This document shows, in pieces, positions 1-6,775 of a DNA stretch of 10,432 nt (position 1 is the stretch's first letter; each line of letters opens with the position of its first letter). The position numbers and the translations under genes were made by a program. The DNA is taken from the NCBI GenBank assembly GCA_003695725.1, contig RFHX01000008.1:1-10432 (forward strand), written 5' to 3'. Origin of the DNA: Candidatus Schekmanbacteria bacterium (lineage in GTDB: Bacteria; Schekmanbacteria; GWA2-38-11; J061). Under the pieces are notes generated by a model. It was given only the letters and a program-made list of their open reading frames with translations, searched no databases and had not been told where the DNA came from.

Positions 1-173
1 AAGAAAAAATGCTTTTTTGGATTTTCTTTGTTTCTCAAGATAAACATAACTGTTTTGGTTATATGATAAAAAAGCGCAAGTCAAGATTTCAAATGATTGT
101 CTTTGTAGAAGACCTTTTTATTGCACTGCTTGACTATAACCATCTATTGTAGATGCGTTACAAAGTTGAATAC

Positions 174-188
174 TCATATCAAATATGA
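174..188. promoter_or_regulatory. Small perfect dyad, possible operator
   Basis: TCATAT-CAA-ATATGA is a perfect six-base inverted repeat around a three-base centre, about 95 bases before the AOR start. It contains a TATGAT box (184-189 overlaps its right arm). A regulator-binding site is possible, but in DNA this AT-rich a six-base palindrome can easily arise by chance. Confidence 0.2.
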
Positions 189-219
189 TTATCAAATAAA
201 TGGTAAAGGAAAGATGACA

Positions 220-225
220 TATAAT
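220..225 (+). promoter_or_regulatory. Possible -10 box for the AOR gene
   Basis: TATAAT occurs 57 bases before the AOR start codon and would give a leader of roughly 50 bases. No recognisable TTGACA-like element is present 16-18 bases upstream (197-202 reads TAAATG). It is therefore only a candidate, perhaps dependent on an activator, or a chance match in AT-rich DNA. Confidence 0.2.
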
Positions 226-282
226 TTATATTTGCAATAGTTGTAAAAAATTTGTTTCAATGGGAAAAAATGAAAAATTCCA

Positions 283-2235
283 ATGGCTGGAAAAGGAATT
301 GAAAAAAGAGGCGGATTTGTCGGGAAAATTTTGAGGGTTAATCTTACGACTTCTGAAATATGTGAAGATGAGCTTTCAGACGATTTGAAAAGCCAATACA
401 TTGGTGGTGCAGGAATAAATGCAAAGCTGCTCTTTGATAATCTAAGAGAAAAGATGGAAATAAATCCGCTTTCTCCTGATAATCCCCTTATCTTTGGGGC
501 AGGTCCACTTGTGGGCACAAAGTTTCCTTGTGCAACGAGATATACTGTTACTTCGAAAAGTCCTCTTACGGGCCTTTTTGGTGATTCCAATGCAGGAGGC
601 CACTTTGGCGTAAAGATGAAACAGGCCGGCTTCGACCACATCATAATAGAAGGAAAAGCGGAGTTTCCATCTCTTCTTTTGATTGAAAAGGGCAAAAAAC
701 CCCAAATCATAGAAGTTCACGACATTTGGGGAATGGATACATATGAAACAGATGAATATATTGAGAAGAGATTTGGCAGTGATTTCGAGTCGGCAAGGAT
801 AGGTCCTGCCGGAGAAAATCTAGTTAGATATGCGAGTATCTTTTCTGGACGGAAAAGAGTCAGTGCCAATGGGCGTGCAGGAATGGGTTGTGTTATGGGC
901 AGTAAGAAACTTAAAGCAGTGTTGGTTAAGGGAGACGGAATTATCCCTTCTGCCGATGAAGTAAAATTTGATTCACTTGTTAGAGAATATTCAAAACTTT
1001 GGAGTGAAAGTCCTGCAGTTGCCGCAAATTCTGAATATGGGACATTGATACTAATTGCACAACTTGGCACTGAAGTAGCTAAAAAAAATGACCAAGGAAG
1101 GATTTCGGAAGAAGAGCTTTCAAAGTATGATATAACCGAGTTTGCTGAAAAATATAAAGCGGGCAAATCAAGCTGTTTTTTCTGTCCTGTCGGATGCTCT
1201 CAAAAATGGAAAGTCAATGAGGGGAAATACAGAGGCGAAGAAGGTGATAAGATAGAATTTGGGCATTATGTAAATCTTGGACCGCTTCTCGATATTTATG
1301 ATTTTCCAACTCTTTTCCATTTAGCCAATTTGACAAATCGAATGGGATTGGATGTAACGCAGTTTGGATGGAATCTTGCTATGGCAATGGAGTGCTATCA
1401 ACGAGGAATTATAGGACAAGAGGATACGGGCGGTTTTCACTTGAATTGGGGTGATGCTGATTTGGTCGAAGATATGATTATGAAAGTTTCAAAAAGGGAG
1501 GGATTTGGAAACCTCCTTGCTGAGAGCATTCCTGAAATAATAAGGCAGCTTGGCTCAAGAACTTCTCCTTATGGTTTCCATACTAAGGGAATGACATTTC
1601 CATACAACCGCAAACAAGTCCTTCCAATGGGATTGGCTTCCTCGGTAGCAACAAGGGGGGCAGACCATATGAAGGGACATCCATATTCAGCGCTGGTGGG
1701 GGCAAAGGATATGCTTGCCCGCATATTTGGTAAAGATTCTCCAGAAGAGATTGCGAATCCTCTTAGTCCTGTTGCAAAGGGAAGAGTAGTTTGGTGGCAT
1801 GAGAATTTCAAAATGGCGATAGATTCTTTAGGGTTATGCTTTATCCCCGTTGCGGCAACAAACATCTTTGGCAATCCCCTCATTCTATTCAATGAACTTT
1901 ATGAAATCTATGAAGCGGCGACAGGAGTCAAGGACATAAATCTTTTTCATTCGGCTGAAAGGGCTTACCAATTGGAAAAGGGCTTCAACTGCCTGTTAGG
2001 AATAAAAAGAGATGATGATATGAGAAAGGGGACGACACGAGGGGAAGAAGACCCAATAGAACATCCCGGAATGCTTGACGAATACTATTTTTATAGAGGA
2101 TATTCCAAAGAGGGACTGCCTTGCAGGAAAAGGTTGGAAGAGATTGGGTTTGGTGAATTGATGGAGCTCCTTGAAGAAAACGGCAAGCTTGTAGAAGATG
2201 ATGTTTTCTCAATAAAGGATTTTGTCTCAAAATAA
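283..2235 (+). CDS. aor: Tungsten-dependent aldehyde:ferredoxin oxidoreductase family protein (AOR/BamB-like)
   Basis: This 650-residue protein has the usual length and order of the AOR family. The family oxidises aldehydes to acids, or in BamB reduces an aromatic ring, at a tungsten-bispyranopterin site with one nearby [4Fe-4S] cluster. Visible marks are the N-terminal GFVGKILRVNL (11-21), the pterin-binding stretch NAGGHFG (103-109), GRAGMGCVMGSKKLKA (197-212), the cluster ligands C298-x2-C301-x3-C305 with the distant C519 in the D514-x2-GLC motif, and TRGADH (457-462). The usual EYET segment before LGP reads EFGH (325-328), so the active site is not standard. No strong ribosome site precedes the ATG; it was chosen because it leaves only ten residues before the family start. 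The Hdr genes follow after a 126-base spacer and suggest that the enzyme works with an Hdr complex. The substrate is unknown; the cofactor and family are well supported. Confidence 0.93.
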   Translation: MAGKGIEKRGGFVGKILRVNLTTSEICEDELSDDLKSQYIGGAGINAKLLFDNLREKMEINPLSPDNPLIFGAGPLVGTKFPCATRYTVTSKSPLTGLFGDSNAGGHFGVKMKQAGFDHIIIEGKAEFPSLLLIEKGKKPQIIEVHDIWGMDTYETDEYIEKRFGSDFESARIGPAGENLVRYASIFSGRKRVSANGRAGMGCVMGSKKLKAVLVKGDGIIPSADEVKFDSLVREYSKLWSESPAVAANSEYGTLILIAQLGTEVAKKNDQGRISEEELSKYDITEFAEKYKAGKSSCFFCPVGCSQKWKVNEGKYRGEEGDKIEFGHYVNLGPLLDIYDFPTLFHLANLTNRMGLDVTQFGWNLAMAMECYQRGIIGQEDTGGFHLNWGDADLVEDMIMKVSKREGFGNLLAESIPEIIRQLGSRTSPYGFHTKGMTFPYNRKQVLPMGLASSVATRGADHMKGHPYSALVGAKDMLARIFGKDSPEEIANPLSPVAKGRVVWWHENFKMAIDSLGLCFIPVAATNIFGNPLILFNELYEIYEAATGVKDINLFHSAERAYQLEKGFNCLLGIKRDDDMRKGTTRGEEDPIEHPGMLDEYYFYRGYSKEGLPCRKRLEEIGFGELMELLEENGKLVEDDVFSIKDFVSK

Positions 2236-2267
2236 GCTCTATGAGAGAATTTTTTTGCTTTATTCTT

Positions 2268-2303
2268 AAGCATTTTATAAAAGATTAATGCTTGCTTTTT
2301 TTT
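2268..2303 (+). terminator. Weak hairpin and T-tract between aor and hdrC, possible partial terminator
   Basis: AAGCATT (2268-2274) pairs with AATGCTT (2287-2293) around a 12-base loop, and a run of eight T residues begins three bases after the stem. This looks like a rho-independent terminator, but the stem has only two GC pairs, so termination would be incomplete. It lies in the only sizeable gap of the cluster. It could therefore let AOR be made in excess over the Hdr subunits. Confidence 0.4.
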
Positions 2304-2350
2304 CTTTATTTTATAAAAAAAACAAAAACTTAAAAAAGTCTTTGAAAAAT

Positions 2351-2354
2351 GGAG
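2351..2354 (+). promoter_or_regulatory. Ribosome binding site of hdrC
   Basis: GGAG lies seven bases before the ATG at 2362. It supports that start and shows that the Hdr block can be translated independently of the AOR gene. Confidence 0.6.
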
Positions 2355-2361
2355 ATAAGAA

Positions 2362-2931
2362 ATGGAAATAAAATTTGATGAGTTGGACCCTCAATTTAAA
2401 TATGAGGTTGCCAAAAGGCCCGGCGGTGAAAAAATAAAAAATTGTTATTCCTGTGGAACCTGTTCAGCAAGCTGTCCGGTAAGGAAAATCGATGAGCGTT
2501 TCAATCCACGCCAAATTATCAGAATGGCTCTTCTGGGATTAAAGGAAGCAGTTTACAAAAGTGACTTCGTTTGGCTATGCACTGCCTGTTACAGTTGTCA
2601 GGAAAAATGTCCTCAAGGTGTGAAAATTACAGATTTGATGACTGTTTTCAAAAATCTTGCAACTGAAGAAGGTTATGTTCATCATTCATATGTGCAAATT
2701 GGTGAATTTATCAAAGGCAGTGGAAGAGTTTATGAGCTTGAAGAGTTTGACAACAAGAAAAGAGAAAAGGCAGGACTTCCAAAGCTTCCTCTAAAAATTG
2801 GAGAAGTAGAAAAGATTTTTGAGATTACGGGATTTAGTAAAATTTTGGAAGAGAGTAAAAAAGAAGAAATCAAAGAGACAGCCAGCGATTCTGCGGATGT
2901 CTCTGAAAATCAGACAGGAGAAGGACAGTGA
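2362..2931 (+). CDS. hdrC: HdrC-like ferredoxin subunit with two [4Fe-4S] motifs
   Basis: The 189-residue soluble protein has two classic cluster motifs: C28-x2-C31-x2-C34-x3-C38-P and C73-x2-C76-x2-C79-x3-C83-P. Between them is the sequence FNPRQIIRMALLG (47-59), typical of HdrC. In Hdr complexes HdrC wires electrons between the HdrA flavoprotein and the HdrB catalytic subunit, and that role is expected here. No membrane segment is seen, so it is a cytosolic HdrC rather than part of a membrane HdrE-type enzyme. The C-terminal third (about 105-189) has no cysteines and ends in a charged, low-complexity tail rich in E, K, D and S that is probably flexible. The stop codon overlaps the GTG start of hdrB by four bases (GTGA), implying coupled translation and roughly equal amounts. 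Family assignment is secure; the redox partner is inferred from the neighbours. Confidence 0.93.
   Translation: MEIKFDELDPQFKYEVAKRPGGEKIKNCYSCGTCSASCPVRKIDERFNPRQIIRMALLGLKEAVYKSDFVWLCTACYSCQEKCPQGVKITDLMTVFKNLATEEGYVHHSYVQIGEFIKGSGRVYELEEFDNKKREKAGLPKLPLKIGEVEKIFEITGFSKILEESKKEEIKETASDSADVSENQTGEGQ
2916..2920 (+). promoter_or_regulatory. Ribosome binding site fixing the GTG start of hdrB
   Basis: AGGAG sits inside the end of hdrC, seven bases before the GTG at 2928. It supports a GTG start that overlaps the hdrC stop. Confidence 0.7.
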
Positions 2932-3812
2932 AATTAGGACTTTTTTTGGGATGTACGATACCTGCAAGAGTGAGGCAGTATGAAATATCTACACGAAGAA
3001 TAGCAAAGGAGCTTGGCATAGAATTTGTAGATGTTGAAGACTTTTCTTGTTGTGGATTCCCTTTGAAGGCGGCGAATTATGAAACAGCAATGCTTCTTGC
3101 TGCGCGAAATTTAAGTTTGGCTGAAGAAAAGGGGATAACTGAATTATGCACTATGTGCAGTGCTTGCACTGAAAACCTGACTGAGTTTGCAAATGAAATG
3201 AATGAGGATGAGGAATTGAGGGGAAGAGTGAACAAAAAACTTGAAGCAATAGGGAAGAAATACAATGGCACGGTGAAGGTTAGACATATATGCAGAATTT
3301 TAATCGATGAAATAGGTGTCGAGAAGCTTCAAGAAAAAGTCGTAAGACCTCTTGACAAGCTGAATGTTACCGCACATTTTGGATGCCACTATGTAAGACC
3401 ATCAGCTATATATAACCGTTTTGATGACCCTGAGATGCCTTCATCGTTAAAAGAGTTGATTAAGGCAACAGGAGCAAATTATGTTGAGCATAGTAATGAA
3501 ATGCAATGCTGCGGAGGAGGCATACTTGCAGTAGCAGAAAAAGTTTCTCTTGCCCTTTCAAAGGAGAAGTTAGACCGAATGAAAAAGGCAGGTGCAGACA
3601 TTGTTTGTTTGATATGCCCATTCTGCGGTGTTATGTATGACGCCAATCAGCGTTCCATAGAGGAAGAGTTTCAGACGGAATATAAGATGCCTGTTCTCTT
3701 CTATCCCCAACTGTTAGGCCTTGCAATGGGTTTGCCTTCAAAGGAATTAGGCCTAAATCTAAATGTTGTTAAGACAAAAGAACTTGTCAAATCCTTAGAG
3801 GCAGCAAGTTAG
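2928..3812 (+). CDS. hdrB: HdrB-like subunit with two CCG domains
   Basis: This 294-residue protein has the two cysteine-rich CCG domains of HdrB, each of which binds a non-cubane [4Fe-4S] cluster in the methanogen enzyme. The first domain uses C9, C41-C42 and C77-x2-C80. The second uses C153, C194-C195 (followed by three glycines) and C230-x2-C233. All key cysteines are present, so the subunit should be redox active. In methanogens HdrB reduces the CoM-S-S-CoB disulfide. In bacteria related proteins serve other acceptors or only relay electrons, as proposed for BamD. Here it may relay electrons to the AOR subunit or reduce an unknown disulfide. The gene starts with GTG overlapping the hdrC stop, and a 19-base gap separates it from the next gene. 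Length and domain plan are normal for HdrB. Confidence 0.94.
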   Translation: MKLGLFLGCTIPARVRQYEISTRRIAKELGIEFVDVEDFSCCGFPLKAANYETAMLLAARNLSLAEEKGITELCTMCSACTENLTEFANEMNEDEELRGRVNKKLEAIGKKYNGTVKVRHICRILIDEIGVEKLQEKVVRPLDKLNVTAHFGCHYVRPSAIYNRFDDPEMPSSLKELIKATGANYVEHSNEMQCCGGGILAVAEKVSLALSKEKLDRMKKAGADIVCLICPFCGVMYDANQRSIEEEFQTEYKMPVLFYPQLLGLAMGLPSKELGLNLNVVKTKELVKSLEAAS

Positions 3813-3814
3813 TA

Positions 3815-3819
3815 GGGAG
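3815..3819 (+). promoter_or_regulatory. Ribosome binding site of the short hdrA gene
   Basis: GGGAG lies 12 bases before the TTG at 3832, which is rather far. An in-frame stop at 3820-3822 rules out longer versions. The only other in-frame option between is an ATT at 3826, so TTG is preferred, although the spacing suggests modest initiation. Confidence 0.5.
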
Positions 3820-3831
3820 TGAAAAATTACA

Positions 3832-5091
3832 TTGAATTTTGATGTTGTTATTATAGGCGGTGGTGTAGCAGGTATTTCAGCAGCTTTGCAGATATCTCAG
3901 GAGGGCTATTCATATGCCTTGATAGAAAAGAGTTTCTTTCTTGGTGGGAAAAGCTTGCAGTTGTGCTGTAAAGCCTCTGACCGCTGCAACAAATGTGGTG
4001 CCTGTACGGCTGACCATAAGATTAGAGAAATCTTCAAGGAATCTTACAATTCATTTTTCATGGGTTCTTTTGTAAACAGAGCTGAAGAAAGAGATGGGAA
4101 CTTTATATTAAATGTAAAAAGGATGCCCAGCGGCATTTTATCAGAAAATTGTACAAAATGCGGAAAATGTGTTGAAGTATGCCCTGTAGAGGGAAAAGCA
4201 GTTAATTTTCCTCCTTTTAGTTCCTTCCCTCAAATTCCTTTTATAGATAAGGAAAAATGCCTTCGTTCATTCGGCAACGAGTGTAGTAAATGTGCCGATG
4301 CCTGTAAATATGCTGCAATCGATTATTCCCAAAAGGAAGAAGAAACTGAGATAAATGCTAAAACAGTAGTAATTGCCGTTGGTCTTGAACATTTTGACCC
4401 TTCCCAGAAATCATCATATCACTACGGAATTTTCAAGAACATTATTAGTGGTCAAGAGCTCGAAGAAAAAATCAGAAAGGAAGGAGTAATCGTTCGTCCT
4501 TCAGACGGAGAGCATCCTTCATCGATTGCTTTTATACAATGTGCAGGAAGCAGAGACCCAAAAAATGCAAATCCTTACTGTTCACAGATTTGCTGTTTAT
4601 TTGCTATGAGAAGCTCTTTGCACATTAAAGAGGACTTGCCCGATACCAGAATCAAAATATTCTATATGGATTTGCAGGCGGACTGTAAAGAGGAAATGGA
4701 AATTGTTGAGCGGTGTAAAAAATCAATAGAGTTTGAAAGGTCAATGCCCGGCGTTATCGTTGAGAAAGAAGATGGAAGAATTGGGCTGACCTATGAATCT
4801 CTTGAAAAGGGGAAAAATATTGAAGAAGATTTTGACCTTGTCGTGCTTTCGACAGGTATAGCGCCTTCTTCGTCAAATAGAGAAATTGCAGAATTGTTTG
4901 GATTAGAGATAGATGAAGCAGGTTTTATTAAGAAACTTTCACCAATTGACAAAACAAGGACAAAGAATGAAAAAATTTTTATTGCTGGCGGCTGTGAAGG
5001 ACCAAAGAATGCAGTTTCAAGCATTATGCAGGGAATTGCCGCAGGGAGAAATGCAGTAACAGCGATAAAAAGGGAGAATAAGGTTGCCTGA
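3832..5091 (+). CDS. hdrA: Short HdrA-like FAD/Fe-S flavoprotein with extra cysteines
   Basis: The 419-residue protein is an HdrA core: an FAD-binding fold beginning with GGGVAG (9-14), a ferredoxin insert with C107-x2-C110-x2-C113-x3-C117-P, and a second motif with C143, C151-x2-C154-x3-C158. It also has the HdrA signature IQCAGSR (235-241) with C250, C254 and C255, and a final FAD segment IFIAGG (382-387). It lacks both the N-terminal cluster domain and the C-terminal ferredoxin of full-length HdrA. It is close in length to QmoA of sulfate reducers. Where HdrA normally has a CxxC near residue 60, this protein has C45-C46 and C52-x2-C55-x2-C58, possibly an additional cluster. As the HdrA directly after hdrCB, it is the likely partner of HdrC. 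The start is TTG; the end overlaps the next gene by eight bases. A role as electron-splitting flavin is inferred, not shown. Confidence 0.92.
   Translation: MNFDVVIIGGGVAGISAALQISQEGYSYALIEKSFFLGGKSLQLCCKASDRCNKCGACTADHKIREIFKESYNSFFMGSFVNRAEERDGNFILNVKRMPSGILSENCTKCGKCVEVCPVEGKAVNFPPFSSFPQIPFIDKEKCLRSFGNECSKCADACKYAAIDYSQKEEETEINAKTVVIAVGLEHFDPSQKSSYHYGIFKNIISGQELEEKIRKEGVIVRPSDGEHPSSIAFIQCAGSRDPKNANPYCSQICCLFAMRSSLHIKEDLPDTRIKIFYMDLQADCKEEMEIVERCKKSIEFERSMPGVIVEKEDGRIGLTYESLEKGKNIEEDFDLVVLSTGIAPSSSNREIAELFGLEIDEAGFIKKLSPIDKTRTKNEKIFIAGGCEGPKNAVSSIMQGIAAGRNAVTAIKRENKVA
5071..5076 (+). promoter_or_regulatory. Ribosome binding site fixing the TTG start at 5084
   Basis: AGGGAG ends seven bases before the TTG at 5084 and lies within the end of the previous gene. 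This ideal spacing supports the second TTG start of the cluster and an eight-base overlap. Confidence 0.65.
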
Positions 5092-6775
5092 AAACAAAGA
5101 TACAGGAATCGTATTTATAAGAAGCTCAATAAATGAAGCGAGCTTTTTACCCTTCGAGGATAAAGTATTAAAGGCATTATCTGATTACTGCGACAAAAAA
5201 TCATATTTATGTCTGTCAATAGGACGAAATGATTTTTCCGAAGAAAAGCAGAAAACCATTGCTGACTGGTTTTCGAAAAACGCTCTTTCATCTGCTCTTT
5301 TCATAGATTTTTCGGGTGAATACACAAAAGAAAGAATAATCAAGAGCATTCTATCCGAGGTAGTAATACCTGAAAGAATAATGCTTTTAAATTTTTCAGA
5401 AAGAATTAGGAATACTAATGATGACAATGAAGCGCAGGCAGTTATAGATGAAGCTAAAAGAAATATCGATACTTTTCATAAGAGGTATTCGTTAGGGAAA
5501 AAACTTGATTATTCCCCATTTAATCCAAAGAAAAGAGTTGTCGTGGTTGGCGGTGGAATTGCCGGGATTGAATGTGCCATAAAATTGGCTGAAGAAGGAT
5601 TCGGTGCAGCTATTGTGGAAAGAGAAGAATCTCTTGGAGGAGTTTTAAGAAAGGTACCTGCCTTCTATAATAGCGATATATTGCCATCTGATTTTCTCGA
5701 AGAAAAAATAAAAACCTTAGAATCATTACCTAATATCGATGTATTGTTGAATGGGCAAATCGAATCGATTAAAGGCGAAGCAGGAGATATGAAGGTAAGC
5801 TTTGAAAATGGTGAAGAAAGAAAAGAGATCGACTGTGGGGCTGTAGTTATAGCGGGCGGAGTATGGACAGGAATTTCTGCAGATATTAAAAGGACTATTC
5901 CTGATGATGAAAGAATAATTAGTTTGTCTGATTTTTGTGAGAAAAGAGATGAAATTATCGAAAAAATAAAATCTTCTGCAGACGGGAAAGCTATTCTTTT
6001 TGCCGGAAATTATTCAAAAACCTATTCGCCTGTTTTATTTTCATCTCTCCTTTTCAATGCTCTGAAACTGTATGAAGAAACGAATCTGCCTGTGGCTGTA
6101 GCAATTGCAAATGCAGAAGTTGCGAGAGAGGGTGCTGAAGAGCTTTATACTGAAGTAAGAGAAAAGGGGATTACTCTTTTCAAGACTTTGGAGAAAATGC
6201 CTGAAATTTTCATAAAGGACGGCGACCTTTATTCTGCAATTGATGACATATACCTAAAAGGTGAAGGTATGAGTGATGTGAGAGTATTGGTCGATTGTGC
6301 CTTAATAGTGATAGAGGATTCAGTTGAGAGAAACTTTACACTTGAGGCTGTTGCAGAAAAGATACGGATGAAAACAGGTCCAAGGGCAAGTATTCAGCCG
6401 GAAAACTTAAATCTTCTTGCTGTTGATACAAATAAGAATGGGATATTTGTCTGCGGCTCATGCAGACAGGTTTCTGACATATCAGAAATAGAAAGGGATG
6501 CCGAGAATGTAGTTGCTTCTATTAAAAGAACTTTAGATGAAAACTTGAAATATCCTTCAGAAAAAATAATAGTTGATAAAGGTAAATGCACTTTGTGCCT
6601 TACTTGTGTGAGAGTTTGTCCTCACGGGGCAATTGAGTGGAGCAGGGCGGCGGAAATTTCGCAGATCAATTGTCTGGGTTGCGGCACCTGCACAAGCGAA
6701 TGTCCCAACCGTGCAATAACTCTTTCCTCTTTCAGTGATGAAGAGGTTTATTGTGAACTTGAGGGGCTAATATGA
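5084..6775 (+). CDS. Degenerate HdrA-like flavoprotein with C-terminal 2x[4Fe-4S] ferredoxin
   Basis: This 563-residue protein follows the plan of full-length HdrA but has lost most internal clusters. Residues 1-145 match the HdrA N-terminal domain in pattern (compare 917-1050 of the fusion downstream), yet the cysteines that bind its cluster are absent. An FAD motif GGGIAG stands at 156-161 with E179 and GG at 185-186. The usual ferredoxin insert and the CxxC after it are missing. The region that should read IQCVGSR with three later cysteines reads ILFAGNYSKTYSP (304-316), again without cysteine. The C-terminus keeps two complete motifs: C502-x2-C505-x2-C508-x3-C512-P and C530-x2-C533-x2-C536-x3-C540-P. 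It is followed by an MvhD gene in a four-base overlap, the order found within QmoB-type fusions. It probably binds FAD and passes electrons between its C-terminal clusters and MvhD. Its exact function is unknown. Confidence 0.88.
   Translation: MPENKDTGIVFIRSSINEASFLPFEDKVLKALSDYCDKKSYLCLSIGRNDFSEEKQKTIADWFSKNALSSALFIDFSGEYTKERIIKSILSEVVIPERIMLLNFSERIRNTNDDNEAQAVIDEAKRNIDTFHKRYSLGKKLDYSPFNPKKRVVVVGGGIAGIECAIKLAEEGFGAAIVEREESLGGVLRKVPAFYNSDILPSDFLEEKIKTLESLPNIDVLLNGQIESIKGEAGDMKVSFENGEERKEIDCGAVVIAGGVWTGISADIKRTIPDDERIISLSDFCEKRDEIIEKIKSSADGKAILFAGNYSKTYSPVLFSSLLFNALKLYEETNLPVAVAIANAEVAREGAEELYTEVREKGITLFKTLEKMPEIFIKDGDLYSAIDDIYLKGEGMSDVRVLVDCALIVIEDSVERNFTLEAVAEKIRMKTGPRASIQPENLNLLAVDTNKNGIFVCGSCRQVSDISEIERDAENVVASIKRTLDENLKYPSEKIIVDKGKCTLCLTCVRVCPHGAIEWSRAAEISQINCLGCGTCTSECPNRAITLSSFSDEEVYCELEGLI
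6761..6766 (+). promoter_or_regulatory. Ribosome binding site of the mvhD-like gene
   Basis: GAGGGG ends five bases before the ATG at 6772. The ATG overlaps the TGA of the previous gene (ATGA), so translation is probably coupled. Confidence 0.6.

Larger units (their letters stand above)
1..282. other. AT-rich non-coding leader upstream of the AOR gene
   Basis: No convincing coding region is seen on either strand. The stretch is strongly AT-rich and full of A and T runs. Positions 5-16 read as an A-run, TGC and a T-run, which could be the tail of a terminator of a gene to the left, but the stem would contain almost no GC. A short inverted repeat, ATAAC/GTTAT, lies at 46-62, and a better dyad lies at 174-188. 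The leader probably holds the promoter for the cluster, but no textbook -35/-10 pair could be placed with confidence. Confidence 0.6.

Noticed and set aside
46-62. Inverted repeat ATAAC/GTTAT in the leader
   Set aside because: Five-base arms in very AT-rich DNA are expected by chance, and there is no T-tract or nearby promoter to give it meaning.
192-710. Reverse-strand open frame of 172 codons across the AOR start
   Set aside because: It overlaps a well-supported AOR gene, its translation is low-complexity and serine/phenylalanine-rich, and it has no recognisable motif. The other reverse-strand frames within 442-2273, 3077-3271, 4791-5427, 6394-6945 and 7653-10180 are shadows for the same reason.
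283-2235. Calling the AOR gene bamB and the cluster a benzoyl-CoA reductase
   Set aside because: The Hdr context is similar, but no BamC, BamG, BamH or BamI-type genes and no aromatic degradation genes are visible. The substrate cannot be assigned from the protein motifs alone.
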